From positions 2,914,001 through 2,978,000 of the forward strand of contig OZ244815.1 of the NCBI GenBank assembly GCA_965220235.1: a DNA stretch of 64,000 nt, given 5' to 3'. Positions 33,802 to 42,710 of the stretch are shown here, piece after piece. Both the position numbers and the translations under genes were made by a program. The notes below the pieces were generated by a model. It was given only the letters and a program-made list of their open reading frames with translations. It was not told where the DNA came from and searched no databases. Every line of letters starts with the position of its first letter. The first letter of the stretch is position 1. This DNA is from Bin55 sp965220235 (lineage in GTDB: Bacteria > Pseudomonadota > Gammaproteobacteria > Pseudomonadales > Azotimanducaceae).

Positions 33802-34719
33802 ATGCTTCTCTACATATTTAGACGTTCATTGTTTATGCTCACGACGATTTGGGTCGTCGTCACGATTACGTTTTTCCTCCTGCGCGTTGCGCCGGGAGGA
33901 CCATTTGATAGCGAGCGTGCGGTCTCTCCCGCGGTCGAAAAAAACCTACTAGCCGCTTACGATCTTGATGATCCATTGCTTCATCAATACGGCAAATATC
34001 TTTGGCGGCTAGTCCAAGGCGATTTAGGTCCTTCCTACAAACAAAAGGACTTTAGTGTTGCTGAGCTGCTGTTTCACGGATTGCCAATAAGCCTCCTAAT
34101 CGGAGGTATCGCGCTCACGATCGCAGTCACTTTAGGGTTAATTCTTGGCGCTACCATGGCGCGATACCGTAATCAAACGCTTGACGCTGCACTTGAGGGA
34201 TTTGTCACGTGTGGTTTAGCACTTCCGCCTCTCGTCGCCGCGCCATTGCTTGTCTTGCTGTTTTCACTTGTTCTCCGTTGGTTACCCGCTGGCGGACTTG
34301 AGTCGCCGCTTCATCTCGTACTACCGGTTATATCGCTGTGTATCCCATATATTGCGGCTTTCGCACGTCTCAGTCGAAGCAGCTGCCTTGAAGCCCTCAA
34401 TCAACCTTTTGCGACGACTGCACAAGCAAAAGGGGTAAGCAATCGACGTCTTCTTTGGCACCATGTCTTACCGTCAGCATTAGTACCAGTGCTTTCGTTC
34501 GTCGGACCCGCGGCAGCTACGTTACTGGCAGGTTCGATGGTCGTGGAAGTGTTCTTCTCGATTCCGGGTATCGGTAGCTACTTCGTACAAGGTGCGCTTG
34601 ATCGTGACTACACCCTCGTCCTCGGCGCGGTGCTTGTCTACACGACATCAATACTGGTTCTGAATTTCCTCATCGATCTCTTGTTCCTACGAATTGACCC
34701 AAGGATTCGATTACATTGA
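33802..34719 (+). CDS. ABC peptide transporter permease (OppB/DppB type)
   Basis: A 305-residue protein with six membrane helices. It begins MLLYIFRRSLFMLTTIWVVV, as OppB/DppB proteins do, has APGGPFDSERAVSP, and carries the EAA loop with TTAQAKGVSNRRLLWHHVLP. It ends YTTSILVLNFLIDLLFLRIDP. The start follows the intercistronic stem-loop; the stop overlaps the TTG start of the OppC-type gene (TTGA). Confidence 0.92.
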   Translation: MLLYIFRRSLFMLTTIWVVVTITFFLLRVAPGGPFDSERAVSPAVEKNLLAAYDLDDPLLHQYGKYLWRLVQGDLGPSYKQKDFSVAELLFHGLPISLLIGGIALTIAVTLGLILGATMARYRNQTLDAALEGFVTCGLALPPLVAAPLLVLLFSLVLRWLPAGGLESPLHLVLPVISLCIPYIAAFARLSRSSCLEALNQPFATTAQAKGVSNRRLLWHHVLPSALVPVLSFVGPAAATLLAGSMVVEVFFSIPGIGSYFVQGALDRDYTLVLGAVLVYTTSILVLNFLIDLLFLRIDPRIRLH

Positions 34720-35567
34720 GTGAGTCAGTGATTCGAAATGAACCGATTGGTTTTTTCACTCCGATCTATGTCAAGGTGGCGTGTGGTCTACTGCTGTTCG
34801 TGCTTGCTACGGTTGTTGTTGGACCACATATCACCGCATGGGAATACGATGCGATCCACTGGGAAGCGATTGGTGCATCGCCTTCCGGCGAGCATTGGTT
34901 TGGTACCGACAACGTAGGTAGGGACTTATTTGCGCGCACCATGATGGGCGGGCGTATTAGCCTACTAATCGCGGTCCTCGCAACGACGGTTAGTTTCTGT
35001 ATTGGTTTACCTTGGGGAGCGATATCCGGTTTCGTAGGTGGAACGACCGATCAGGTCATGATGCGGATTGTTGACGGCATGTATGCCATTCCGTACGTAC
35101 TGATCGTGATCGTCCTAGTCGTTATGTTGGGTCGGAATATTTATCTGCTCTTCATCGCTATCGGCGCGGTCTCGTGGCTCGATGTATCTCGAATTGTGCG
35201 CGGGCAAGCGCTTGTACTTCGAGCCGCACCCTTCGTTGCATCTGCTCGCGCGATGGGATTACCAGAATTCAGGATCGTCGTGCGGCATGTTGTACCGAAC
35301 GTACTCGGTTCCGCGATCGTATTTGCGACTCTAATGATTCCGTATGTCATCATCTCAGAGAGCTTCATCAGCTTTCTAGGATTAGGCGTACAGGAACCGA
35401 TGACGAGCTTAGGCGTACTTATCGCAGATGGCAGCAAGAATATCTATGCGTCACCTTGGCAACTAGCGTTCCCGACCGGACTTCTAACCGTTCTGTTACT
35501 CCTCATGACCATACTTGGTGAGAGACTCCGTCGGATGGTTTCTGGGGCAGAACGTTCGTTGGTTTGA
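34716..35567 (+). CDS. ABC peptide transporter permease (OppC/DppC type)
   Basis: A 283-residue protein with six membrane helices and the OppC landmarks EHWFGTDNVGRDLFARTMMG, GAISGFVGGTTDQVMMRIVD and the EAA loop ASARAMGLPEFRIVVRHVVP. TTG start inside TTGA. The expected OppD/OppF ATPase genes do not follow; the next gene is the F420 reductase-like gene 52 nt downstream. Confidence 0.92.
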   Translation: MSESVIRNEPIGFFTPIYVKVACGLLLFVLATVVVGPHITAWEYDAIHWEAIGASPSGEHWFGTDNVGRDLFARTMMGGRISLLIAVLATTVSFCIGLPWGAISGFVGGTTDQVMMRIVDGMYAIPYVLIVIVLVVMLGRNIYLLFIAIGAVSWLDVSRIVRGQALVLRAAPFVASARAMGLPEFRIVVRHVVPNVLGSAIVFATLMIPYVIISESFISFLGLGVQEPMTSLGVLIADGSKNIYASPWQLAFPTGLLTVLLLLMTILGERLRRMVSGAERSLV

Positions 35568-35619
35568 CCTCTTCATATCGTTTAAAACGGCGCCTTAGGA
35601 CGTAGTTGAGAGAAATACG

Positions 35620-36324
35620 ATGCCGATAATTCGCCACTTCCTACGCCATTGGTTTCGCATGAGCGACACTGAAAAAATCGCTATATTAGGTGGTACGGGA
35701 GATTTGGGCACAGGTCTCGCGATTCGATGGGCGAAAGCCGGTCACGAAATCATCATAGGTTCTCGAACTCTGGCGAAGGCGCAAAGAGCCGTCGAGAATC
35801 TTCACAAGCTAAGTCCCGAGACGCCTGCGCAAGCGATGGAGAACCCGGACGCAGCATCAGCCGGGACGCTCGTCGTCCTCACCGTTCCGGCCGAGCATCA
35901 AATCTCGACACTTAATACAGTTAAAGAGGGGCTCACTGGAAAGATCCTGATCGACGTTACTGTTCCTCTCGTGCCACCTAAGGTCGGTACAGTACAGCTA
36001 CCGTCGGAAGGCAGCGCCGGAAAACGTGCACAAGATTTTCTTGGCGATTCTGTGACCGTTGTTACAGCGTTTCAAAACGTCGCCGCACACCTACTCCAAA
36101 CCGATGCTCACATCGCTTGCGACGTGCTTGTATGCGGTAACAAGCGAGCGGCGCGTAAACGTGTAATCGAACTCGCCGAGCAAGCGGGGATGCGTGCATG
36201 GCATTCGGGACCAATCGAGAATTCAGCAGCAGTCGAAGCGTTGACTAGCGTATTGATTCAGATCAATCGACGTCACGACATTTCGCATTCAGGGATCAAG
36301 ATCGTCGGTCAAGACGACCACTAA
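35620..36324 (+). CDS. npdG: NADPH:F420 oxidoreductase-like protein
   Basis: A 234-residue Rossmann protein of the NADPH-dependent F420 reductase type. The dinucleotide motif ILGGTGDLGTGLA is followed by GSRTLAKAQR, where Ser/Arg favour NADP. VVLTVPAEHQ, LIDVTVPLVPPKVG and VVTAFQNVAAHLL also fit. It would shuttle hydride between NADPH and F420. GAGAG precedes the ATG at 35620; an internal ATG at 35659 gives the more usual N-terminus MSDTEKIAILGG. Directly upstream of cofE, so the F420 assignment is supported by context. Confidence 0.85.
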   Translation: MPIIRHFLRHWFRMSDTEKIAILGGTGDLGTGLAIRWAKAGHEIIIGSRTLAKAQRAVENLHKLSPETPAQAMENPDAASAGTLVVLTVPAEHQISTLNTVKEGLTGKILIDVTVPLVPPKVGTVQLPSEGSAGKRAQDFLGDSVTVVTAFQNVAAHLLQTDAHIACDVLVCGNKRAARKRVIELAEQAGMRAWHSGPIENSAAVEALTSVLIQINRRHDISHSGIKIVGQDDH

Positions 36325-36328
36325 AGCC

Positions 36329-37087
36329 ATGACCTTCGAGATACTGCCGATCGAAGGCTTGCCGCTCTTTAAGGAAGGCGACGATTTAACGACCATATTC
36401 GTGAATCGATTACACCAAGTCGGTCTCGAACTTCAAGATGGCGACATTCTTGCGATAGCCCAGAAAGTTATCTCTAAGGTTGAAGGTCGACTCGTCGATT
36501 TGACGGACGTCAAACCGAGTAGCGAGGCAAATCAATTAGCAGCTGAAGTTGAGAAAGATCCGCGCATCGTTGAGTTAATTCTTCAGGAATCAACAGATAT
36601 CGTGCGTAAGAAGATCGGTGTATTGATCGTGCGCCATCGGCTTGGTCACGTCGGTGCTAATGCCGGTATCGACCAATCCAATATAGAACATGGTGAGGAA
36701 GGCTCCGCGCTACTTCTACCACTGGACCCTGATAGAAGCGCCACGAAAATCCAAAATGAGATCGCACAAAAGACTGGGAAACAGATCGGCGTACTCATCA
36801 CCGACTCCGCCAATCGACCATGGCGGCTCGGTACCGTCGGAATCGCCATCGGTGCAAGCAACATGATGGTTCTCGATGATAGGCGCGGGGGATTCGACTT
36901 GCATGGTCGAGAACTGAAGATCACCATGATCAATCGTGCGGACAGTATCGCCGCGATGGCAACACTCGCGATGGGTGAAACAGACGAGCGCATCCCGGCG
37001 GTGCTCGTCCGAGGTGCTGATTCGGGTCGTAGCGATCAATGCGCTGCGGAGGTCAATCGTCCACTAGAAGACGATTTGTTCAAATGA
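36329..37087 (+). CDS. cofE: Coenzyme F420:L-glutamate ligase
   Basis: A 252-residue CofE. Landmarks are GDILAIAQKVISKVEGRLVD, LIVRHRLGHVGANAGIDQSN, GKQIGVLITDSANRPWRLG and DRRGGFDLHGRELKIT. It adds gamma-linked glutamates to F420-0 using GTP. It is a single-domain enzyme without the FMN-reductase-like extension of mycobacterial FbiB. It starts 4 nt after the npdG-like gene and its stop overlaps cofD by ATGA. Confidence 0.93.
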   Translation: MTFEILPIEGLPLFKEGDDLTTIFVNRLHQVGLELQDGDILAIAQKVISKVEGRLVDLTDVKPSSEANQLAAEVEKDPRIVELILQESTDIVRKKIGVLIVRHRLGHVGANAGIDQSNIEHGEEGSALLLPLDPDRSATKIQNEIAQKTGKQIGVLITDSANRPWRLGTVGIAIGASNMMVLDDRRGGFDLHGRELKITMINRADSIAAMATLAMGETDERIPAVLVRGADSGRSDQCAAEVNRPLEDDLFK

Positions 37088-38013
37088 CGATACTCGCGCT
37101 GACAGGCGGCGTCGGTGGTGCGAAATTGAGTTTAGGTTTGGCTCACGTTCTCACACCGAACGAGATCACATTTGTCGTTAATGTCGGCGATGATTTCGAA
37201 CATATGGGGTTGAGTATCTCCCCCGATATCGATACGTTAACGTACACACTCGCCGGCGTCGTCAACGAAGCTACCGGATGGGGACGTGCCGACGAGTCTT
37301 GGGATTGCTTAACCGAACTCAAGAGCTTTGAAGCAGACACATGGTTTCAACTTGGTGACCGGGACTTAGCACTCCATCTGTTTCGAACTGCGCTCCTCAA
37401 GAGCGGAAAGTCATTGACCGAAGTCACGAAGATCGTTTGTACTCGACTTGACGTCAAGTACAAGGTGGTTCCTGCGACCGATTCCTATCTGCGCACACGT
37501 GTATTGACTGATCAAGGCTCCTTGGCATTTCAAGACTACTTTGTGCGGCTGAAATGCGAGCCTAAGGTGTCCGAATTGGAGTACCATCAACGTACGACCG
37601 CTTCGATGAGTCCTGAGATTGATCCCGCTGACGTCAGCGGGGTTGTAATCTGTCCATCGAATCCGTTTCTCTCGATTGATCCAATTCTTGAGCTTGATGA
37701 AATACGATCATTGTTAACAAATCGCGATTTTCCTGTAGTTGCGGTATCTCCTATCGTCGGGGACCGGGCGATCAAAGGTCCGACCGCAAAGATGATGAGA
37801 GAATTGAACATGTCGGTGACTTGTGCGGGAGTCGCTCAACATTACCACGAACTGTTGGATGGCTACGTTTTCGATGACATCGATGCACACTACGAATCCG
37901 AAATTGAGGCACTCGGAATTCGAACAAGGAAAGCGAATTCGATCATGCGCACCATCGAAGACAAAGTAGCGCTTGCGAGGGTTTGTGTCGACTTTCTTGA
38001 AGATCTTCGTTAA
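37084..38013 (+). CDS. cofD: 2-phospho-L-lactate (or phosphoenolpyruvate) transferase
   Basis: A 309-residue CofD/FbiA enzyme. The start at 37084 was chosen because MTILALTGGVGGAKLSLGLA is the family N-terminus and the ATG overlaps the cofE stop as ATGA; the longer frame from 37039 adds 15 unrelated residues. Other motifs are VNVGDDFEHMGLSISPDIDT, WFQLGDRDLALHLFRT and VAVSPIVGDRAIKGPTAKMM. It joins the Fo deazaflavin to the phospho-carboxylate unit during F420 synthesis. Confidence 0.94.
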   Translation: MTILALTGGVGGAKLSLGLAHVLTPNEITFVVNVGDDFEHMGLSISPDIDTLTYTLAGVVNEATGWGRADESWDCLTELKSFEADTWFQLGDRDLALHLFRTALLKSGKSLTEVTKIVCTRLDVKYKVVPATDSYLRTRVLTDQGSLAFQDYFVRLKCEPKVSELEYHQRTTASMSPEIDPADVSGVVICPSNPFLSIDPILELDEIRSLLTNRDFPVVAVSPIVGDRAIKGPTAKMMRELNMSVTCAGVAQHYHELLDGYVFDDIDAHYESEIEALGIRTRKANSIMRTIEDKVALARVCVDFLEDLR

Positions 38014-38019
38014 CTATCT

Positions 38020-38730
38020 ATGAGCGTTTGGGCTATCGTCCCGTTTAAAGGCGCTGAAAACGCCAAACGACGACTCTCTCCTCAACTGTCTGCCGATGTG
38101 CGTTCACGTCTAGCGCTCGCAATGCTCAACGATGTGCTCCAAGCTCTGGCGGATGCGAAGTCAGTTGATGGCATCTTATTGACATCTCGCGCTCCTGAAG
38201 CAAAGCGAATCGCGGAACAGTGGGGGGTCACGTTATATAGAGATCAAGCGCATACACTTGTCGATGCGTTGACCGATGCTAACGAAAAAGTAAAGCGTGA
38301 TCTCAATGCGACCACCAGCATCATTGTGCCTGGGGACGTTCCTCTGATCACTGGAACAGATGTCGACCACGTCCTGCATTACCACGCACACGTCACGATC
38401 GTGCCGGACAGTCACAAAATCGGAACGAATGCACTGGTCTGTACTCCGCCGAACGCGTTTCCACTGGTATTTGACGGTCGAAGTTACCATCCCCACGTTG
38501 AAGCCGCTACACGCCTAGGTTTACAGGTACGATCCGTGCAATCAGACGCTTTCGCGATCGATGTTGATACTGCAGACAACCTTCTACTAGTCCATTCGAG
38601 TACAAAGAGTTCCCTCACGCGTAAGTTGCTAATAAATGATCCTGAGCTTGCGACGCTAGTGGCAGAACTACGGCAATCCCATCAAGTACACGCGATCGAA
38701 GTTTCATCTGTACAAGAAAACGTCGACTAG
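38020..38730 (+). CDS. cofC: Phospholactate/PEP guanylyltransferase
   Basis: A 236-residue CofC/FbiD nucleotidyltransferase: VPFKGAENAKRRLSPQLSA at the start, IIVPGDVPLITGTDVDHVL and VPDSHKIGTNALVCTPPNAF. It supplies the GTP-activated substrate of CofD. The Ser/Thr-rich end after about residue 190 is variable. It lies 6 nt after cofD. The Fo synthase gene (fbiC or cofG/cofH) is not in the window. Confidence 0.92.
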   Translation: MSVWAIVPFKGAENAKRRLSPQLSADVRSRLALAMLNDVLQALADAKSVDGILLTSRAPEAKRIAEQWGVTLYRDQAHTLVDALTDANEKVKRDLNATTSIIVPGDVPLITGTDVDHVLHYHAHVTIVPDSHKIGTNALVCTPPNAFPLVFDGRSYHPHVEAATRLGLQVRSVQSDAFAIDVDTADNLLLVHSSTKSSLTRKLLINDPELATLVAELRQSHQVHAIEVSSVQENVD

Positions 38731-39056
38731 CATCTCTTAGTAAAACACGCTAGTGCTGAAAACACATTAGTTTTCGCACTTCCTCTCCCAATTTCTGAAG
38801 CATCGGTCCGTCTAGAAATGTCGCGATTCCCCACACGATTACGGAATCGCTCTCATCTAATTGCTCACGCTCTGGAATCCAATGACTCTGAAGCGAATAC
38901 AGCGAATTCAAATTACTCGATCTTATGTATCACATTTCGATTTGTCGATAGAAATCCGCTCGGCTCGGGAAGATTGATACTCCTTTGAATCCAATTCTGG
39001 ACATCCAGAAGCGAAATATCTACTATTCAATCGTTTTCGCATCTCGGGAACCGCCA
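38731..39056 (+). other. Gene-free stretch between cofC and the Rieske gene
   Basis: About 326 bases without a convincing gene. It holds the hairpin listed at 38753-38779 and an A/T-rich second half likely to contain the promoter of the Rieske gene. No tRNA or small ORF was recognised. Confidence 0.5.
38753..38779 (+). terminator. Possible terminator after cofC
   Basis: GTGC-T-GAAAAC pairs with GTTTTC-GCAC across an ACATTA loop (10 bp with one bulge), 23 nt after the cofC stop. It is followed by a pyrimidine-rich TTCCTCTCCC, a weak U-tract. It probably ends the transporter/F420 transcript. Confidence 0.4.
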
Positions 39057-40388
39057 ATGCTGAGCGCGGCCGATAACAGGAAGTTAACGCAGACGGGATC
39101 CGATACTCCGATGGGTCGAACTTTCCGAAAATACTGGATGCCCGCGCTACTCTCACGGGAATTGCCACATCGGGACTGTCCGCCTGTTCGCATAAAGCTG
39201 CTAGGCGAAGATTTCGTTGCGTTTCGTGACTCTACGGGAGCTGTTGGCATCGTGGAACCACGATGTCCACACCGAGGTGCGAATCTATTCTTCGGGCGGA
39301 ATGAAGCCTGTGGATTACGCTGCGTATACCACGGTTGGAAGTTCGATCGCTATGGAAACTGCGTCGACATTCCCAATACGAATCCTGACGTCGCTGCGCG
39401 GCTTATGCCTCGCGCTGGTATACGAGCGTTAACCATTGAGGAACAAGGTGATGTTGTGTGGGCGCATTTTGGCGATGCGCCGCCACCGTTACCTGACTTT
39501 GAGTATCTGGCCGTACCACCCGAGCAACGATTTGTCTCCAAAAAGTTTCAACAATGCAATTGGGCGCAAGCGGTTGAAGGGGGGCTTGATACTTCCCACT
39601 TCTCGTATCTACATGCGGGTATCTATGACGGCGAGAAAGCGAGTCTTCTTGATGCCGGGAAGCAACCGACGAGAAAAGGCGAAAACGAACCTCCCAGCCA
39701 GTCGAGGTTGCGGTGGTTAATCGAAGATGGTGCGCCTAGGTTTTCCGTTTTAGATCACGACGCGGGTTTATTGCTCTGTGCGGCGCGCACTGCAGACGAC
39801 GATCAGACCTACTGGCGTATGACGCAGTATCTACTACCTAACCACTCTCTCACGCCTGGGAATTTTCCCGAAGATACGAGCCTGATGAACACATGGGTAC
39901 CTTACGACGACGAATCTTGTTGGATCTTCTGTTACGCATGGCATCCGGAGCGTGAGATTTCCGAGCGTGATCGTAGTCGTTATTTAAACGGTAGTGGATT
40001 ATTCGCTGAAGTTGATGGCGACTATATGCCAGTACGACGTCGTGAAAACGACTATCTGATTGATCGTGATATGCAACGAACAGAAAACTACACCGGCATC
40101 TCAAACATTTCGGAGCAGGACCAGGCAGTCGCTGATAGTCAAGGAACCATCGCTGATCGAACACGCGAAATGTTGGTTCAAACAGATCTAGGCGTTACAC
40201 GCTTTCGTGCGACAATACTGCAGGCATGTGACACTACGACGAATGGTGAGCATCCGAAAGGCTCTATCGATCCGACTGCGTATCGTGTACGGTCAGGAGA
40301 TTACATCTCTGATCCCAGCCAAAGCTTGGCGGAAGTAGTAGAAGCAAGATTCGGAAACCGAAGCGGTCAGAATATCGTTTTCCCGTGA
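39057..40388 (+). CDS. Rieske non-heme iron oxygenase, alpha subunit
   Basis: A 443-residue oxygenase of the phthalate 4,5-dioxygenase/ring-hydroxylating type. The start at 39057 gives MLSAADNRKLTQTGSDTPMG, the family N-terminus; an upstream in-frame ATG at 38985 adds 24 unlikely residues. The Rieske site is CPH (C70, H72) and CVYH (C89, H92). The mononuclear iron site is D178-TSHFSYLH with H181 and H186. It hydroxylates or demethylates an aromatic or other ring; the substrate is unknown. No reductase partner is adjacent. Confidence 0.9.
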   Translation: MLSAADNRKLTQTGSDTPMGRTFRKYWMPALLSRELPHRDCPPVRIKLLGEDFVAFRDSTGAVGIVEPRCPHRGANLFFGRNEACGLRCVYHGWKFDRYGNCVDIPNTNPDVAARLMPRAGIRALTIEEQGDVVWAHFGDAPPPLPDFEYLAVPPEQRFVSKKFQQCNWAQAVEGGLDTSHFSYLHAGIYDGEKASLLDAGKQPTRKGENEPPSQSRLRWLIEDGAPRFSVLDHDAGLLLCAARTADDDQTYWRMTQYLLPNHSLTPGNFPEDTSLMNTWVPYDDESCWIFCYAWHPEREISERDRSRYLNGSGLFAEVDGDYMPVRRRENDYLIDRDMQRTENYTGISNISEQDQAVADSQGTIADRTREMLVQTDLGVTRFRATILQACDTTTNGEHPKGSIDPTAYRVRSGDYISDPSQSLAEVVEARFGNRSGQNIVFP

Positions 40389-41620
40389 TGTCTCGTCCTG
40401 CAAGTCGATGCGAGAAATCACCAAATAAATCCGCGATGAGATATACGCAACTTGAGCGATTGTCATTGACGCGAATCATCACCGTCGTTTGTGTTGGTGC
40501 ACTCGTTTGTGCGTGCGGCGGAGGCGGTGGTGGCAATGGCGGAAGTCCTCAGCCACCGACGCAACCACCGACGCAACCGCCTACTCCACCCGTAACCAGC
40601 AGTTGCTCCTTGACAGTCGCTGAAGGACCGTTCGACTTGGTCTTCCCACGAGATACCTGGGAGACTAGGTCACCGGAGTCGCAGGGGCTTTGTCCTGACG
40701 AACTCGAAGACGCGTCGAACTACGCATTTGCCACCGGCAATGCGACGGGAGCTGTTCTCATCATCAAGAATGGTTTTATCGTCTTCGAGCGTTATGTGGA
40801 AGATCGGGGCGTTGACGACATGGTGACGAGCTGGTCAGTTGGCAAGAGTTTCACGAGTATGCTCATGGGTATCGCGCTTGAAGATGAGCGTATCGCGAAT
40901 CTTGATCAGAGCGTATCGGCATTTGTGCAGGATTGGGGCACCGATGCACGACAAGACATCTCAATTGATCACATCATGACGTTGCGAACCGCACTGACCG
41001 AGCCCGATGCAGGTGCGTTCTACGGCGCCACTAATCAGCTAGGTATGGCGATTGACCGTGAACTAGTAGGTGAACCCGGTGAAAAGCATGTCACCTATTC
41101 AAATGCGGACGTCATGGTTGCTGGAGAAGTTATCGCACAGGCAACCGGCATGAATGCTCAGGAGTATTTCGACCTAAACGTTGGTGAATCGATCGGTTTT
41201 AGCGGCGACTGGTGGGTCGACGAAGTAGGAAAGGTGATGACCTATTGTTGCATCGATAGCACGCCAAGAGAATTTGCGAGATTCGGCGTGCTATATGCGA
41301 GAGACGGTTTGTGGATTGAGGAACAGGTTGTACCAAGTGAGTGGATAGCAAGCAGTACTCAGCCTGCGCGTGAAGAATCGACGTACCTCTATTATTGGTG
41401 GCCAGTGACACGAGGAGGCTTCGGCGCTTTCGGACTCCAAGGGCAAATGGTCGTCATCTATCCTGAAATAGATTTGGTCGTTCTGCGGTTCACTCGTTAC
41501 ATTCGCCGTGGCGACGGTCGCCCTATAAAAACACGAACCAACTATCACGACACGCCAGCGCCTCAGGATTTCGACAATGGGACTTTTCTTTCTTTCGTTC
41601 GAGACTCAGTACCAGACTAA
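40388..41620 (+). CDS. Serine hydrolase lipoprotein (class C beta-lactamase fold)
   Basis: About 410 residues. A hydrophobic segment ends in lipobox LVCAC, followed by a poly-Gly stretch and a Pro/Thr repeat linker (PPTQPPTQPPTPP). The catalytic domain has SVGK (S150, K153) and YSN (Y237), the first two motifs of class C beta-lactamase/esterase proteins. WPVTRGGFGAFGLQG near the end likely supplies the third (HxG-like) element. It probably acts as an esterase or peptidase at the cell surface. The ATG at 40388 overlaps the Rieske stop; an ATG at 40436 gives a more usual signal peptide. Confidence 0.85.
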   Translation: MSRPASRCEKSPNKSAMRYTQLERLSLTRIITVVCVGALVCACGGGGGGNGGSPQPPTQPPTQPPTPPVTSSCSLTVAEGPFDLVFPRDTWETRSPESQGLCPDELEDASNYAFATGNATGAVLIIKNGFIVFERYVEDRGVDDMVTSWSVGKSFTSMLMGIALEDERIANLDQSVSAFVQDWGTDARQDISIDHIMTLRTALTEPDAGAFYGATNQLGMAIDRELVGEPGEKHVTYSNADVMVAGEVIAQATGMNAQEYFDLNVGESIGFSGDWWVDEVGKVMTYCCIDSTPREFARFGVLYARDGLWIEEQVVPSEWIASSTQPAREESTYLYYWWPVTRGGFGAFGLQGQMVVIYPEIDLVVLRFTRYIRRGDGRPIKTRTNYHDTPAPQDFDNGTFLSFVRDSVPD

Positions 41621-41699
41621 TCACTCGTCCGCTAGTCGTCTGACATTACGAAGGCATATATAAGGTCAGATAGTTACTCATCTCTTCATCGAAATGATC

Positions 41700-42710
41700 T
41701 TAAATGAACTTACGTCCGTAGACGTCGAACGCATCCCGATAGCGCTCGCTGTTGAGGCGTTGGGCTTGATCATAACAAGAGAATGCGACCTTGACCTCGT
41801 GCGCAAAATCCATTCGTAGCGATCTTGGTCGAGCGTGCTGTACGAACATCGGCGCTCCGATCGCAAGGTACGCCGCCGCGAGGCCAGCATTCATGATTCC
41901 GTCTACATTTGACTCAATCATGTCCGCACAAATGCCTAAGGCATGCAAACCCGTTACCATGTGTAAAGCAAAGAATCCATGCGTATGGTTGAAGATATCG
42001 AGTGCTTCTTCGGCCACACGAAAACTATTGTTTTCCAATATATGCGTGTGCACCGCAAACGTGTCTGCTTGAATGACCTCGTCGTACCGATCATTGAATC
42101 TGCTGGACGCAATGTCGATTGATGGAGGCCAAACAAATCTCTCTGAAGGCGATGCGAATTGACCGATCTCAGCGATGCGTTCATCGGGACCTGCGCTCGC
42201 AAGATACGCTAATCCCGCTGCGACTTCGGAATCAACTTCGAAGCGAATGCCGTAGGCGAGTCTGATCGTGCCGTGAAACGCGTGTCGAACCCATCCACTT
42301 AGAACACTTGGAAGATATTCGGCCAGTGTCTCCTCAACACCGCGGCGCGATATTGATTCGTCAAGATAGTTGATAAGCCCTCGATAGACTCGGCGCTTGC
42401 CAATACCATCCTCGAATCGGTTCACGACCTCTGGCGCTTCTGTTCTCGCGCGATCTAACCGTCCAATGTACCGAGCATGTCTGGATTCGATGGTCGTTCG
42501 ATCACTCCCTAACCCATGCATAGCCAGAAGCATCATCGGTAAATGATCAGTTAGATGGCCATCGTATTCGGGTTCATATGAATCCCGATGTTGTCGCAAC
42601 AGGTGTAACAACCATGGAGGGCAATCTACCAAATCATCTGATTGAGTCACGATCCCGTCTAATCGATCCATAAAAACACGGTTAGCGATTATCTTAGGAG
42701 TTATCCTCAT
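41700..42710 (-). CDS. Questin oxidase-like protein (DUF4243 family)
   Basis: A 336-residue protein resembling the questin oxidase-like family (PF14027). Matching features are LTDHLPMMLLAMHGLG near residue 55, SGWVRHAFHGTIRLAYGIR near residue 140, EVAAGLAYLAS, and HTHGFFALHMVTGLHALG near residue 255, with regularly spaced His. Fungal questin oxidase cleaves an anthraquinone ring; bacterial members are mostly uncharacterised. It has a good GAGGATAA ribosome site and its start lies 17 nt inside the end of the CRTAC1-type gene, so the two are coupled. The family call is by eye. Confidence 0.6.
   Translation of the reverse strand: MRITPKIIANRVFMDRLDGIVTQSDDLVDCPPWLLHLLRQHRDSYEPEYDGHLTDHLPMMLLAMHGLGSDRTTIESRHARYIGRLDRARTEAPEVVNRFEDGIGKRRVYRGLINYLDESISRRGVEETLAEYLPSVLSGWVRHAFHGTIRLAYGIRFEVDSEVAAGLAYLASAGPDERIAEIGQFASPSERFVWPPSIDIASSRFNDRYDEVIQADTFAVHTHILENNSFRVAEEALDIFNHTHGFFALHMVTGLHALGICADMIESNVDGIMNAGLAAAYLAIGAPMFVQHARPRSLRMDFAHEVKVAFSCYDQAQRLNSERYRDAFDVYGRKFI

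Noticed and set aside
37039..37083. Upstream start of cofD
   Set aside because: Adds 15 residues out of family; the ATG at 37084 overlaps the cofE stop and gives the canonical N-terminus.
40551..40600. Short tandem repeat CCACCGACGCAA
   Set aside because: It is the coding sequence of a Pro/Thr linker in the serine hydrolase, not an independent repeat element.
41630..41690. Possible hairpin TCTGAC/GTCAGA between convergent genes
   Set aside because: Loop is long and no T-tract follows on either strand.
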